Assembly (NCBI GenBank): GCA_940671915.1
Contig: CALNVZ010000174.1
Location: 20,508,287 to 20,572,286 of the forward strand
DNA length: 64,000 bases
Direction: 5' to 3'
Source: Paracentrotus lividus
Lineage: Eukaryota > Echinodermata > Echinoidea > Camarodonta > Echinidae
Both the position numbers and the translations under genes were made by a program. The notes below the pieces were generated by a model, which ran no database searches, had not been told where the DNA came from, and saw nothing but the letters and a program-made list of their open reading frames with translations. Below, one piece after another: positions 51,865 to 63,300 of the stretch. How positions within the stretch are numbered: the first letter of the stretch is position 1; each line of letters starts with the position of its first letter.

Positions 51865-52349
51865 AGTGTAAGTGGTAGCTGATAAACGAATACCAGGCCG
51901 CATCCAAATTGTTGGACACGACGCACTTACACTTTATAAATTTATATGCATGGTCAATCATAATTGACGGACACGACGCTACCCTAAAATAAATGACATA
52001 ATAGTCTAGGGGCCTAAGTCTGACTGCTGCAATTTTCCAGAACTTCCAGGTAAAGGTAATTGCACATCGTAAAACAGTGAGAAGGGCGGGGGGGGGGGGG
52101 GGGGGGGGAGAGAGAATCAGGCAAAAAACCGTCTCGTCTGTCACTCTGTGACTGTGTCCGACTCAGTCCGAACACTAACGCCAAATGAAACGGATGGGAC
52201 TGAAGAATACTCAATATCGATATCCAGATTATGTGAATACGTTCATGTTTCTTTGACATCAGCAGAATAAAACACATTATAGTTCAATGTCTGCAAACTA
52301 AATATAATTACGATACAAATTTATATAAAAAATAATTATATTCTCTCAC

Positions 52350-52453
52350 CAAGTCTTCTGTTTCGAGGATTCTTTATCGGCTTCCACTCCGTATTCCATA
52401 CAATTGCTAGCTCGACGTAAGTCGACGTGGCTAAATTTGTACATAAACTTCAT
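52350..52453 (-). CDS. Candidate 5' exon on the SEC23 strand
   Basis: On the - strand an ATG at 52451-52453 opens 34 codons (MKFMYKFSHVDLRRASN...) followed by TG and a strong donor GTGAGAG. CpG-rich sequence lies immediately upstream. It could be the untranslated first exon of SEC23 with a short upstream frame, or the first exon of another gene. No protein similarity is recognised. Confidence 0.2.
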
Positions 52454-52520
52454 AGCGCACACGCAGATTGACTACCGCGCGTTACGCGTACGTGGCAACT
52501 TGCAGCGCAGCAGCTTGTAC
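52430..52520 (-). promoter_or_regulatory. CpG-rich candidate promoter
   Basis: This short stretch has far more CG than its surroundings (ACCGCGCGTTACGCGTACGT and CTCGACGTAAGTCGACGTGG) and sits about 5 kb upstream of the SEC23 start on its strand. Promoter function is inferred only from CpG density and position. Confidence 0.25.
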
Positions 52521-52589
52521 AACAACAGTATTGAAATATGATTTGTCTTTTTATTTTGATTTGATGATTCATTTTTAAAGTTCAAGTAC

Positions 52590-54623
52590 CTCCGCGACGT
52601 CTCCGCGACAAGTTTCAAAACCAGACCTGTTCAAAACTGTCTCAAAAGTAGTCCCAAATCTCAAAATAGTCTCAAAATAGTTTCAAAGTAAATGCAAAAA
52701 GAAAGTTCCCCCTATTTCGCATATTAATAGTTTTTGAACCAGGAGGAATTTTAAAAATCTAATTATATGTCCATGTAGGGAATTTAATTAGCTACCATAG
52801 GAGCGAATTTGGGGAAAATCATTCAGTCATGCTTCAGTGATTAATGGTTGAATGCAAAAATGTCATTTTTTGAAGTTCACAAGCCTAAAATCACAACTTT
52901 GATTCAATGATATCGGACCCATTTTCAGATTTTAAGCAATTTACACTTCAGAATGTATGCAAAACGTGCTTCCCAACTTACGGAAACGAAATTTGCGTCA
53001 AATTTCACGGTTGAGTGAGCATGCAGCAAAAATTGCCCCAACTGCAATTTTTACTTCTTTGCCATGGTATAATCGATCAAATGTGAGGGAATTCCTGCTT
53101 TGGAAGTGTATGCAACCAATATCCATCCATTCACGGTTGAATGAACCCATCAATCAACCAAAAAATAGGCCATTTTAGAAATACGAAGAGTCATTGTTGT
53201 AATTTTATGCACTAGAAAGCATCTCAATAACATTTTTTTGAGTTTTATTTATATTCTTTGGGCACGTGTCAATGATCCTATGGCATTTATTTTAAAATTC
53301 ATGCTTCAGTGAGCACGTGAGACCGGAAAAGCCCTTTTCTCACGCCCGGACTAAAATTCAAATTCTTACTTTGATTGAATATAACGATTCTTTTCGGGGA
53401 GTACTTTTGATTTTATTTTCATAAAAATCCCGATGTTTCACGCCTCAGTGGGCACAAGATACAAGAAAATCATGAAAATGAGAAGAAAGTTTCGGGCTTC
53501 GTCATGGTTCAGTGACTTTTCGAATACGTAATTTGAGTAACGATCATATTAGTTAGAGACCAGTTGAAGCTATGTGTAAAGTTACATACAATAATTCACA
53601 GTCAAATGGACAAAACTGACAATTAAAATATGCCAAATTTCACTTTTGTTAAACTTTTGTTAAACCTCTGTACATAAAATCAATGGAGGAAGAAATCAAT
53701 ACTTGACAAACGTGAAATTCAGCCAATTTCATTGATGATTATTGTTAATTCTACCGTGAGTTATGTCACAAAACTTGGCACACAGCTTCACCTGATCTCC
53801 AAGTAACATTATTTTGATTCAAATTACGTATTCGAAAAGTCACTGAACCATGACGACGCCCGAACTTTCTTCTCTTTTTCATGATTTTCTTGTATCTTGT
53901 GCCCATTGAGGCGTGAAACATCGGGATTTTTATGAAAATAAAATCAAAAGTACTCCCCGAAAAGAATCGTTATATTCAATCAAAGTAAGAATTTGAATTT
54001 TAGTCCGGGCGTGAGAAAAGGGCTTTTCCGGTCTCACGTGCTCACTGAAGCATGAATTTTAAAATAAATGCCATAGGATCATTGACACGTGCACGTATTT
54101 CTAAAATGGCCTATTTTTTGGTTGATTGATGGGTTCATTCAACCGTGAATGGATGGATATTGGTTGCATACACTTCCAAAGCAGGAATTCCCTCACATTT
54201 GATCGATTATACCATGGTAAAGAAGTAAAAATTGCAGTTGGGGCAATTTTTGCTGCATGCTCACTCAACCGTGAAATTTGACGCAAATTTCGTTTCCGTA
54301 AGTTGGGAAGCACGTTTTGCATACATTCTGAAGTGTAAATTGCTTAAAATCTGAAAATGGGTCCGATATCATTGAATCAAAGTTGTGATTTTAGGCTTGT
54401 GAACTTCAAAAAATGACATTTTTGCATTCAACCATTAATCACTGAAGCATGACTTGATGATTTTTCCCAAAATTCGCTCCTATGGTAGCTAATTAAATTC
54501 CCTACATGGACATATTAGATTTTTTAAATTCCTCCTGGTTCAAAAATTATCGATATCTGAAATAGGGGAAACTTTCTTTTTGTTTTGTGTTTAGTTCCGG
54601 TAAAGTGGGATACCACCCTTCCC
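52590..54623. mobile_element. GTCTC-rich element family, copy 3, interrupted
   Basis: The left part (52590-52690) carries CCGCGACGTCTCCGCGAC and TCAAAATAGTTTCAAAGTA. The right part (54592-54623) is TAGTTCCGGTAAAGTGGGAT then ACCACCCTT. Joined, they match the end of the intact copy at 46025-46252. A 1.9 kb palindrome separates them. The left terminus itself is truncated or diverged. Confidence 0.75.
52691..54591. mobile_element. 1.9 kb long-inverted-repeat (foldback) element
   Basis: Each strand reads nearly the same: arms of about 800-900 bases on each side of a centre near 53.65 kb, with only a few hundred central bases unpaired. The arms are so alike that the 73-codon frame at 52957-53178 recurs identically, inverted, at 54101-54322. 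The left arm has an extra ~80 bases (about 53179-53262). TA lies at both junctions (52689-52690 and 54592-54593). The inner ~700 bases match the Tc1-like element at 32597-33358. No transposase is present. The 73-codon frames are shadows of the repeat, not genes. Confidence 0.9.
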
Positions 54624-55554
54624 TTTAAATGGCCTTAAGGGGCTGTCCCACTGGAGGCGATTGTTGTCGCGACAACTGGCGATCTTGCTGTTGTGAGTGT
54701 GGTAGCAAGTTGTTGTTGTAGCCTAGCTTAGATAGAGTCGTATGTAGGTTTATAATCACCTTTTTAAAGACTGATGAACTCCTTATAATTATGAAATTAT
54801 CACGTTGTTGGGCTGCAAGGAATTTTATTCTAGTAGATTTCGCAAGGCAATCAATGTCATTATCTTGATTCCACGTTCTCAAAATGCTTTCACGCACAAA
54901 TGTCAACTGTTGACCCAAACTCTGGAATGGAATTCCAAAACAATATACCTTGGAGAAAAGAGAACTTTTTTTTTTGTTTTTTTGTTGTTGTTGAAAAAAG
55001 AGAACTTTTCTCGATTGTATAACTTGTTTACTTCAATAAAACGCACATGAAAAAAGAGTTTTTATGCTCATGCTCTGATATCATCCCTCCAATAAAATGT
55101 TTTAATCGTGCCCTAATTATTTTATTTCTTTTTCCTCCTCTTTCTTTAATTTGCTACAGGCCCCCCCCCACCCCTCAGCCCCCCAAAAAAACCTGGGGAA
55201 AAAGAAAGGGAAAAAAGGGGAGGGGGATGGATTGCCAACCTGATTGACTGACCCATCCAACCTTAGGCCTACCCCTATGTCCGATACATGATGACCCTTC
55301 TTGATGACCGAAGGCCGGGAAAAAAAAGAACAGCTAGCGTCACCTGAAAATTTCTTAGATGTAGGCCTACCTTTTTCCTCGCCCGGTGTGACTGAAAAAA
55401 AAAAATTGGGGTATCAAAATCTGAAATTCCAATTTCATGAAATCCTCAGATCCGCCACTGATATTATATTCATTATGTCAGAGGGAATAGATATTTATCC
55501 ATTCTACGATCATTGATTAAAAGAAACAAATAAATTCCCTCACATTTTACTCTT
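54624..55554. other. No gene recognised
   Basis: It begins with GGGGCTGTCCCACTGGAGGC, which looks like another repeat end, followed by AT-rich sequence, a T-rich tract near 54968 and a C/A/G homopolymer-rich patch at 55161-55225. Open frames here show no motif. Confidence 0.35.
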
Positions 55555-56740
55555 ATTTATTTATTTATTTATTCCGTTTTATTTATACAGGGTAGCCCCA
55601 TCAGTGGTATATAACATTGTTTTTCAGGGGGCCCTGTGAACATTATACAATATAAACAAAGTAAACATGAATTATATATAACATAAAAAGTAACAAACAA
55701 ATTAACATTAAAAAAGTGGTATTGGATAAAGTTAGCTAAAAAGTAATAGTGCTCAAATATGAAATGAATGATTTTAATTTCAGAGACCTTAACTTGTAAC
55801 TTTTTTAGTAAGAAAAAAGAATACAAAATGCAATATTGTTGATATACAAATGTTGTGATTTTTTGTAATACAAAGATTCAATTCGATTTTTGTGTCAATC
55901 AACTAATTTCCTATATATATGAAAAATATCTATTATGCTAAAATAAACTTAAATGAGAGCTGACTTAAATGATATATAATCAATGTAACAAACTGAAACT
56001 AAGATGGTATGAAAAACTAAAATAGAAATCTTATCTTTGACAACAGTGTCTCAAGTACAAGGAACAAAAAACATTCCGGCTCTGGGCATACCCACTGCGA
56101 TAGGTAAAATATTCCATAGCAGAGCGCCATCGACTGAGAATGCACGTTTACCGCATTCTGTTTTAACTCTGGGGACAACAACTCCATGATTGTCAGAATT
56201 TCTTGTTCTGTACCTGTGTGTATGAAGTGATAATGTGAACATATCGTATAAATATGAAGGTCCATTATTCCTCAAACTGTCAAACATCCGTTTACTTTTT
56301 TTTGGAAACGCCATCTTCTCTCCATATCAATCCATTTAAGGGTATTAAACATTTCAGAGGTAGGAACGAGACTGTTAGTTTTGAGAATAATTCTTGCCAT
56401 CTGTTTTGTGATATCCTTTGTTCACTTGTTTACAATTACTCCACGAGCTACTACAATAATCGAAGTATGGAAGAATAAGCGCATTGGCAAGCAATTTGGC
56501 ACTATATCTGTTGTAAGATATTTTCTGATTCTGCGTAGTAAGGCTAATCGAGATGCAATCTTATTCGAAGTGTACTTGACATGTTCTTGCCAAGATAGGT
56601 GTTGGTCTAGCCAGACTCCAAGATACTTTATAATCTGAACATGTTTAATTGGTACATTCAAAACCTTGATAGCAATTGGTGAGTGTTGTAAAGTTATCTT
56701 TACATTTGGGTAAGACAGAAAGTATTTTGTTTTCCAACAA
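55555..56740 (-). mobile_element. 5'-truncated LINE, 3' end of ORF2 (CR1/L2-like)
   Basis: Reading the - strand from 56740, the frame KYFLSYPNVKITLQHS leads to QIIKYLGVWLDQHLSW and KIASRLALLRRIRKYL, the thumb region after the reverse-transcriptase palm of non-LTR retrotransposons. Later, VVVPRVKTECGKRAFSVDGA and LLWNILP form the usual C-terminal motif. The element ends in GGGCTACCCTGTATAAATAA and an AAAT microsatellite tail (55555-55572). Frameshifts and stops lie between these blocks, so it is dead. Confidence 0.88.
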
Positions 56741-56960
56741 AAGTAATAAGAAAAAGGAAGATGAATTCAACGTAGCTTACAAAGATCAAATCATTCAGAA
56801 GAAAGAATCCGTTAAGTATAGGCATCGAATTAAATAGTAAGGTTTCATTTTCTTCTTTAGTAGAATCTATTGTAAAGAAGGCAAACTCCCGTTTGAAATT
56901 TTTGTATAGATATCAAAATTGTATTAATCTGCATGTCACGAAGTCACGAAGTCATGCCTG
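56741..56960 (+). mobile_element. LINE reverse-transcriptase fragment, other orientation
   Basis: On the + strand, GIELNSKVSFSSLVESIVKK then ANSRLKFLYRYQNCINL is a typical thumb segment of a different non-LTR element, preceded after a frameshift by KKESVKY. It abuts the - strand LINE at 56740 and then dissolves. Confidence 0.75.
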
Positions 56961-57253
56961 GACTCTCGTTAAGATTTTGCATGAAGATATTGATTTAATT
57001 CTCTTCTAATTCACGACATTTGACTATATGTGATTTGGATACCTTTGTTTTGAGCTGCTTGTGATGTGATTACCATGAATTTTATGTGATTGGACTGATC
57101 TGGAGGAGAAACAAGCAAATCTGCATTGCCGAACGCTACGAACGTAACTATATTTTCTCAGTCCCGTTATATACTTTTGATCGTCGCATATATGCGTGCG
57201 TATATATATATACTATTGTACCCACGCAAGCTTTATACCATTCGTTCGGTGTC

Positions 57254-58060
57254 AATGGCTGGCAAGGGAGATGGCGCCAAAGTGAAGCGCACACCTAAAA
57301 GCAAGAAAAGGTGAAAAAATACCAATCCTAATGACTCTGAATGTGATATAGTTGATGACGCTGATTCAGTTGACGTATCTGAACATTCACCCAATGATTA
57401 TCAATACAAACAGTTCTGACGAACTTACTGAAAACAAAGAATTTATGGAGACACTAGAGTCGGTCTGCAAAGAAGCTATGGTTAAAGTAGTCAACGTGCA
57501 ATGTGAAAATATGCAACGCCGCATAGAAGAAAATGAATCGGCTATAATTCAACTTCAAAATTCTTTGGAGAGTAAAGAGAAGGAAAAATCTGTTCTGGAA
57601 AAGGAGCTGAGAATGAACAGAGAAAGAGAAGACGTGGAGCGCCAATTAAATGTTCTGGAGAGTATACGAGGAGAAACAGCATTAGAATTTTTGGTGATAA
57701 GAGAAAATAGGTGAAGACACCGATCAAATAGCAATTGAATTGCAAGGATCAACTTGGGTTCAAGTTGAAAAAGCACCACATAGACCGATCCACGAGAGTA
57801 GGTCAGAAAGATCCAACCAAGGCTAACCATCATCGTCAAACTATGTTCGTACAACAGAAGGCGCAATTTATTGAAACGAAAAAGACATTGAAAGGAGTGG
57901 AATCTATTCAAGAAGATCTGACACTTACAACCCTCAAACTCCTAATGAGACAAGCCAACACAAAATGTAAACGCGCATGGACAAGTGATGCCGTGTTATC
58001 GCCTCAGTGAAACACCGATCGAACACTTCAATGAAGAAACAAATCTTCAGAAGAAGTGAC
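57254..58060 (+). pseudogene. LINE ORF1 relic (coiled coil, RNA-binding)
   Basis: The start MAGKGDGAKVKRTPKSKKR is basic. After a stop, a coiled-coil-like stretch follows in another frame (EESVCKEAMVKVVNVQ-type heptads, then RRIEENESAIIQLQNSLESK). After a further shift come EDTDQIAIE and QLGFKLKKHHIDRSTRVGQK, the R-V-G motif of LINE ORF1 RNA-binding domains. At least three frame breaks are visible, from decay or from sequence error. It probably belongs to the same element as the endonuclease fragment downstream. Confidence 0.75.
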
Positions 58061-59059
58061 CTTCTTGCCCTATAAACTCTGAACTCTTACATTGATATAT
58101 TGATAATTTAATATATGCATATCTTCATGTGACTACCATAACAACTTACACGTTTGATATATGTATATATTCCCATAATACATCTAATACGAGCAGCATT
58201 ACAATATTTATTTTTTGTCTACTATTCTTTTTTTTATTTATTAATTTGTTGACATATATTCACCTGATTTACACTGTTTGTCTACTCCCGGTAAGCAAAT
58301 TTAGTAGATCCTGGCATTAAAAAACATTTTTTATTGCATAACCATTTGTATGCTATATATACATCTGTTGGTTAAATCAACCACTTTTACATTTATGAAT
58401 CAACAATTAAAAAAAAAATAGAATAAATAAATGTAGTATATATGATAAGATTGTAAAACTATATTCTGCATCTGATAAATATTATGTATGTTCTTGTCAA
58501 ACTTTAACCTGACGTATTTATATGCTTTATCTATGTCTTTAACATCACTGTTATATATAATTTTTAACATATTTTTCAACATTTAAGTTACTTTATGTTG
58601 TTTCATGTATACAATCTGTCTGTATATTTGCTAAAGGCAAACTCAAAATTGACAAATTTTCCTCCAGATCAACCTAATTGTTATAACAAGTGCTTGTTTT
58701 TTTTACTTGTTTTATACTTTTACATATAATTTCATTTATTGTAAATCATTATAACGGTTTTCATTTTTTTTTTTTTTGCATAGTGTTACATTTTTTGTAT
58801 TAGGTCCATTATGGGCCCTCGTATATTTATTTCCCGTGTAGTCTCTTGCAAAGTTTCATATTACACCAAAGCCATTACCACTTTAAGAACATGTCGTTAG
58901 ATATCAATGTCAGTGTCTTAACAATGTAGTGTTATCTGTACAAACGAACAATGTAACTCCCTTAATAGATGGCTGAGTCTTTAAACATGTCCTTTATCTG
59001 AAGTAGAAACTCGAATCTATTGCACTAATGAATAGCACTATTATTTACCGATGAGTTTT
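58061..59059. other. AT-rich spacer between LINE ORF1 and ORF2 relics
   Basis: No recognisable domain. It contains T runs (for example 58766-58779). It is probably part of the same retrotransposon or an insertion into it. Confidence 0.35.
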
Positions 59060-60330
59060 AATTTCCATGTCACATAACAACAAGTCTTATTCAGCTTACT
59101 ACTATTTTAATATGCCGGAGTTAAGTCGTAACTTTGACAGTGTTTCTAATCTCCTTAAATCCTCTGTAATTATTCGTTTTCCATCATTGGAGGTAAGTGA
59201 ATCATGGTTAACCCCAATTCGCTACTCTTTATTCATTATAGATTATCAGATGTTTACGGTCAGACAGTATACATGGACGTGGAGGGGCGTAGTATTGTAT
59301 GTAAAAAAGATATTTCCTTTCAAGTATAAGACCCCAATGTCCGAATTACCAGAATTTGAAATGCTTTTTGTAGAAATTACCAATGTTAAATGTTAAAAAT
59401 GTAATTGTAGGAGTAGCATATCGTCCAACCTGGTACGAATATTGAATCTTTCACTCTTCAATTAGAATCTTGTATCAATCATTTTCACAAAGGTTTGGTA
59501 ACATATTTTCTAATGGTGCTTTTAATATAAACTTACTTTAATATAACGACCTAGTTCTAACATCATTCTTTCATGTCGTTTCTAATAGGTACTGGCCTCT
59601 ATCCATTAATGACAAAAACCTACAGTAGTATCCCCGACATCCGCAACGCTTTAGATAACATTCACAAACGTGTATGAGAAGATTTTCTAAGTTGGTATTT
59701 TATACTCCTATATATAATCCCTTCCTATATTATACAGTATAAGAAAAAACACAAGAGGAAAACAGATGTCAATCTGTATGAATACTTTAATAGACCACAA
59801 TATTCATCGAAAATATAAACCTTTAAAACCGACCTTATATAAAGGAATCCTGGATTTATATATTCAAGAAACCAGCATTGAATGTGAACAGTAGCTTATG
59901 ACCTTTATTAAAAAATTTAAGATATTTTGAAAAATATTCCTCGTTTTGTCTCAAAAAGAAATAAGAAAAAATAAATCACTCCAATCCTGTAGATTACTAA
60001 TGCGATAATTGAATTCTATCCGAAAAGATAACACATTATATAAAGTTGTATATAAGCAATCCCAACAATACCATCAACATACCAAATTTAAAGCTTATTC
60101 GTAACAAACTAACCACCGTTATTAGAGCATTCAGTAAATGTATTATACAATAAACTTAAGTGGTGTTCCGGAAATATGATCTGCTACCTGGTCCATCATT
60201 AAATAATATCTTTAGGAAGGGGTTAAAAAGAACAGAATTTACAAAGAAATGTACAACAACGAAAAACGTAAAACATGTGACTACCAATGAAAATTGTCAA
60301 TATCATTAACAAATTATTTTTTGTTTAAAA
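59060..60330 (+). pseudogene. LINE ORF2 relic (APE endonuclease part)
   Basis: The frame at 59067 gives LSRNFDSVSNLL, then SESWLTPI, YQMFTV, RGVVLYVKK and EFEMLFVEITNVKC, the order seen in the apurinic-endonuclease domain of CR1/L2-type LINEs. Further on, shifted frames give VGVAYRP-like, YPLMTKTYSS, SATLIDNIF-like and NKLTTVIRA segments. Many frame breaks are present. The reverse-transcriptase palm was not found, so the copy is internally deleted or breaks off near 60330. Confidence 0.75.
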
Positions 60331-60439
60331 TAGGCCAACAGCTTATCAAAATTTGTATAAAGTCCACGGCAATAGGCCCCCATTAGGTAAAGGTGAACCT
60401 TGCTTATTGTTTTTAATTACATGTTTTTTGATGGTTTTG

Positions 60440-61450
60440 TTGTCAATTCGGAGGTGACTGATTCCATATCCGATGGGGCCAAGACCGCGAAACCTTGATA
60501 GCATTTTCACAAATGCGGAAATTCAATGGCCGCCAAAATGGCCGCCAAATATGAATATGTTTTCTGAGGTTTATTTGTGGTTTTTTGTCAATATCTGGGG
60601 TCTATTCCGAATCCGATTGAGTGACAACTCGCGTAAACTCGCGGATTTTTACGCAAATCGCTAATATTTGCAATATGGTGCCAAAAATGGCCGCCCAAAA
60701 CTGGAAATCAGTATTCAAGGTTATTTGGGGGTTGTTTTTGGTGTTTCTTATTAATTATCAAGGTCTGATTCAAAATTCGATGGATGCCAGCCGGGGGAAC
60801 CCAAACAGATTTTACACAAATCGCTAAAAATAAAATGGCTGCCAAAATGGCGCGCCAAAAACTGGAACAATCCAGTATATCCCATAGGATGTGGGAGTTT
60901 GTTGCGGTGGTTTTCATTATATATTTCTGAGAGGTGCTCGAATCCAAATTCAGATGAGTGCTAGTCTCCGAAACTCACAACAGATTTTTGCAAAATAACG
61001 CTACAATTCCAAATGACTGCCAAATGGCCTGCCCAGAAATTGAATAATGGGTGGATTCTATGGGTATATTCAGTATTTGTGTTGGTATTTTGCAATTGGA
61101 AATGCCGCTGATTATCCATAAACCGATGAAGTACACAAGCCTCACAAAACATACAGGATTTATATTACGCTTAAAATGGTACTTGCCTAAAATTGAGAAA
61201 TGTGTATTATTTCAGAGGTGTTTTAGAGTTGGTTTAGTAATTTGAGGTGTAGCTGATTTCCAAATCCGATGATGATCAACCGTTGAAACCCCGCTACTAA
61301 TTTCAAAACTGGCGCGCAAAGTGAATGGAAACGGCGCATTTTTGTTGATCATCCAATGTTTGTTTTTTTATTAATATTTTCAATGAGAACAAGCTCTCTT
61401 CAAAATTAATGATGAGTTAAGAGGCACAACCCATAAGCACTACATTTCGC
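60440..61450 (+). repeat. Tandem array A, ~170-base units with AAAATGGC(C/G)GC
   Basis: Six or so units share the order ATCCGATG, then GCGAAACC-like, then CAGATTTTTACGCAAATCGC, then AAAATGGCCGCCAAAATGG, then a GAGGTTTATTTGTGGTTTTT block. Similarity fades to the right. The short CCAAAATGGC word occurs once or twice per unit. Confidence 0.8.
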
Positions 61451-62689
61451 GCTAAAATCGTCAATATTCGCTGCAATAGCCACGTAAAAAAATGTTTCTA
61501 GTTCATGGATAACCGAGTTATTTTTATAGCTATTAGTCAAGTTCAATGGCTCTAGATCTCCAAATTTCGAATGGTACCTTATTTCAGGGAAAACCTAGAT
61601 TTTATTATTAAGCAATTAACATAAGCGGGTGAAAACTCACCGGGGCCGACAGTCATTGAAAAAGGCTATAATTCCAAAATGAATAAGCAAATTCCGCGAA
61701 AAATGCCTATTTCATCGCTATTCTACTTAATATCTAGCGGTTTGTCATTAACATTTTACTGATAGCCAAAATGAGTCATATAATCAGTCTTGGATTTTTT
61801 TTTGTTTTTCGTATTGTAACATCGCATTAGTTGTTTCTAGTAGAAATCACAAAGTATATTCATGTCTTACTGCACTATTACAGACATAATACTATTTTTT
61901 ATAATTTAAAAACTGGTTTGTGAGTGACTCCTGACATCATGAAATATTCTTGGATTTTCCCCCCATAACAGACAGAATAGAGGCTGTAAATGAATACTGG
62001 GTTTCCTTTATTAACCCTTTCATGGTTTATTGAACAACAGGAGACCTTTACATGAACTAAATTAATCGACACGACTAAATAAAAATAATTGTTTGATTAG
62101 ATGCACGATATAGGAGTACATCTTTTACATGTCATGGGGCGGACCCAGGGGGGGGGGGCGGAGGGTGCGGGGGCACCCCATACGTCGAAGAATAATATAT
62201 ATGAAAATGCATATTTTTTACACGACTTATTTGTTTTTTGTAAGCGCTCTCCAGTATTTGTTCATTATCTACCTCTATAGTACATGGTAAGTGACTTTCA
62301 TTGAGGAGAAGGCTAAAAAAAAAAGATTAACAACTGACGGGAATTGATTTTTGATGAGTAAGGAGTAATGAATTGTTTGGAAGCATTTCGCGTTGTTGGT
62401 GGGGAGCCTCCAATGGTTCAATACTGGTAGCACGGTTAGCTTGGGACCCATATACAGTAAACGGCCAAAGAGTCTCATAACTTATTTTTTTGCAATGTAT
62501 GGCCATAAAATAGTATTTTACATGACTTTTGCCATTTTCTTTTCCACTCCTTTTCTTTCTCTTTTCTTTTCTTCTTCTCTGTCCTGTGTATTTGTTGGCT
62601 TGGTACTATTAGATTGGGAATCAGGCGCCTGTCGGATTGGCAGACACCCCAATAATTACTCCTGAAATGTACCCAATAAACACCCAGTT
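61451..62689. other. Spacer between the two inverted arrays
   Basis: AT-rich, with a G-rich patch at 62134-62184 (GGACCCAGGGGGGGGGGGCG). No gene was recognised. Confidence 0.4.
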
Positions 62690-63300
62690 TCCAATTTGGC
62701 GCCTTTGGTTTGAGCGTTTTCATCTAGATCTGTGGGTTTCACGGTTGGAAACCATTGAATTTGTGAACCAGCACTCGAATTTATAAAGAAAGAAACTCCA
62801 AAACACAACCCTCCATATAATACCCTTGGAATTATCTGATTTCCAGTTTGGCGGCCATTTTGGCGCTATTTGAATTTAGCGATTATATTTAGCGGTAAAT
62901 ATGTTGGGTTTCGCGGCTTGGCACTCATCGATTTGGAATATAGCACCCTTCGAATGAATAGAACCACCAAAACAACCTCAGATACCCTTGGAATACTGAA
63001 TTTCTCGTTTTGCGTAGCCATTTGGCAGCCATTTTGGATTTAGCGATTTGCGTAAAAATCGCGAAGGTTCGCGCTGGCACTCATATCGGATTGGAATCAG
63101 CACCCTCAATAATAAGAAACCACCAAAACTCAACCTCAGAATACCATTTTCATATTTTTGGCAGCCATTTTGGCGGCCATTTTGAATTTCCGCGATTTTG
63201 TGGAAAATGCTCAGGTTTCGTCGTCTGGCACCCATCGGATTTGAATCAGCACCCTCGATATTGACAAAGAACCACAAAAACATTGGATATATCCAAAAAA
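62690..63300 (-). repeat. Tandem array B, inverted relative to array A
   Basis: Three or four units read in + orientation as GGCGGCCATTTTGGCG, then AATTTAGCGATT, then GGTTTCGCGGCTTGGCACTC, then ATCGGATT(T)GGAATCAGCACC, then AGAACCACCAAAAC. This is the inverse of array A, so the two form a 2.9 kb inverted-repeat structure. Confidence 0.8.

Noticed and set aside
52957..54322. Two identical 73-codon frames (52957-53178 + and 54101-54322 -) as a duplicated gene
   Set aside because: They lie at mirror positions of one palindromic element, so identity comes from the inverted repeat. No protein family resemblance and no codon-level constraint can be claimed.
57254..58060. Host coiled-coil gene
   Set aside because: The HHIDRSTRVG segment and the downstream endonuclease relic identify it as LINE ORF1.
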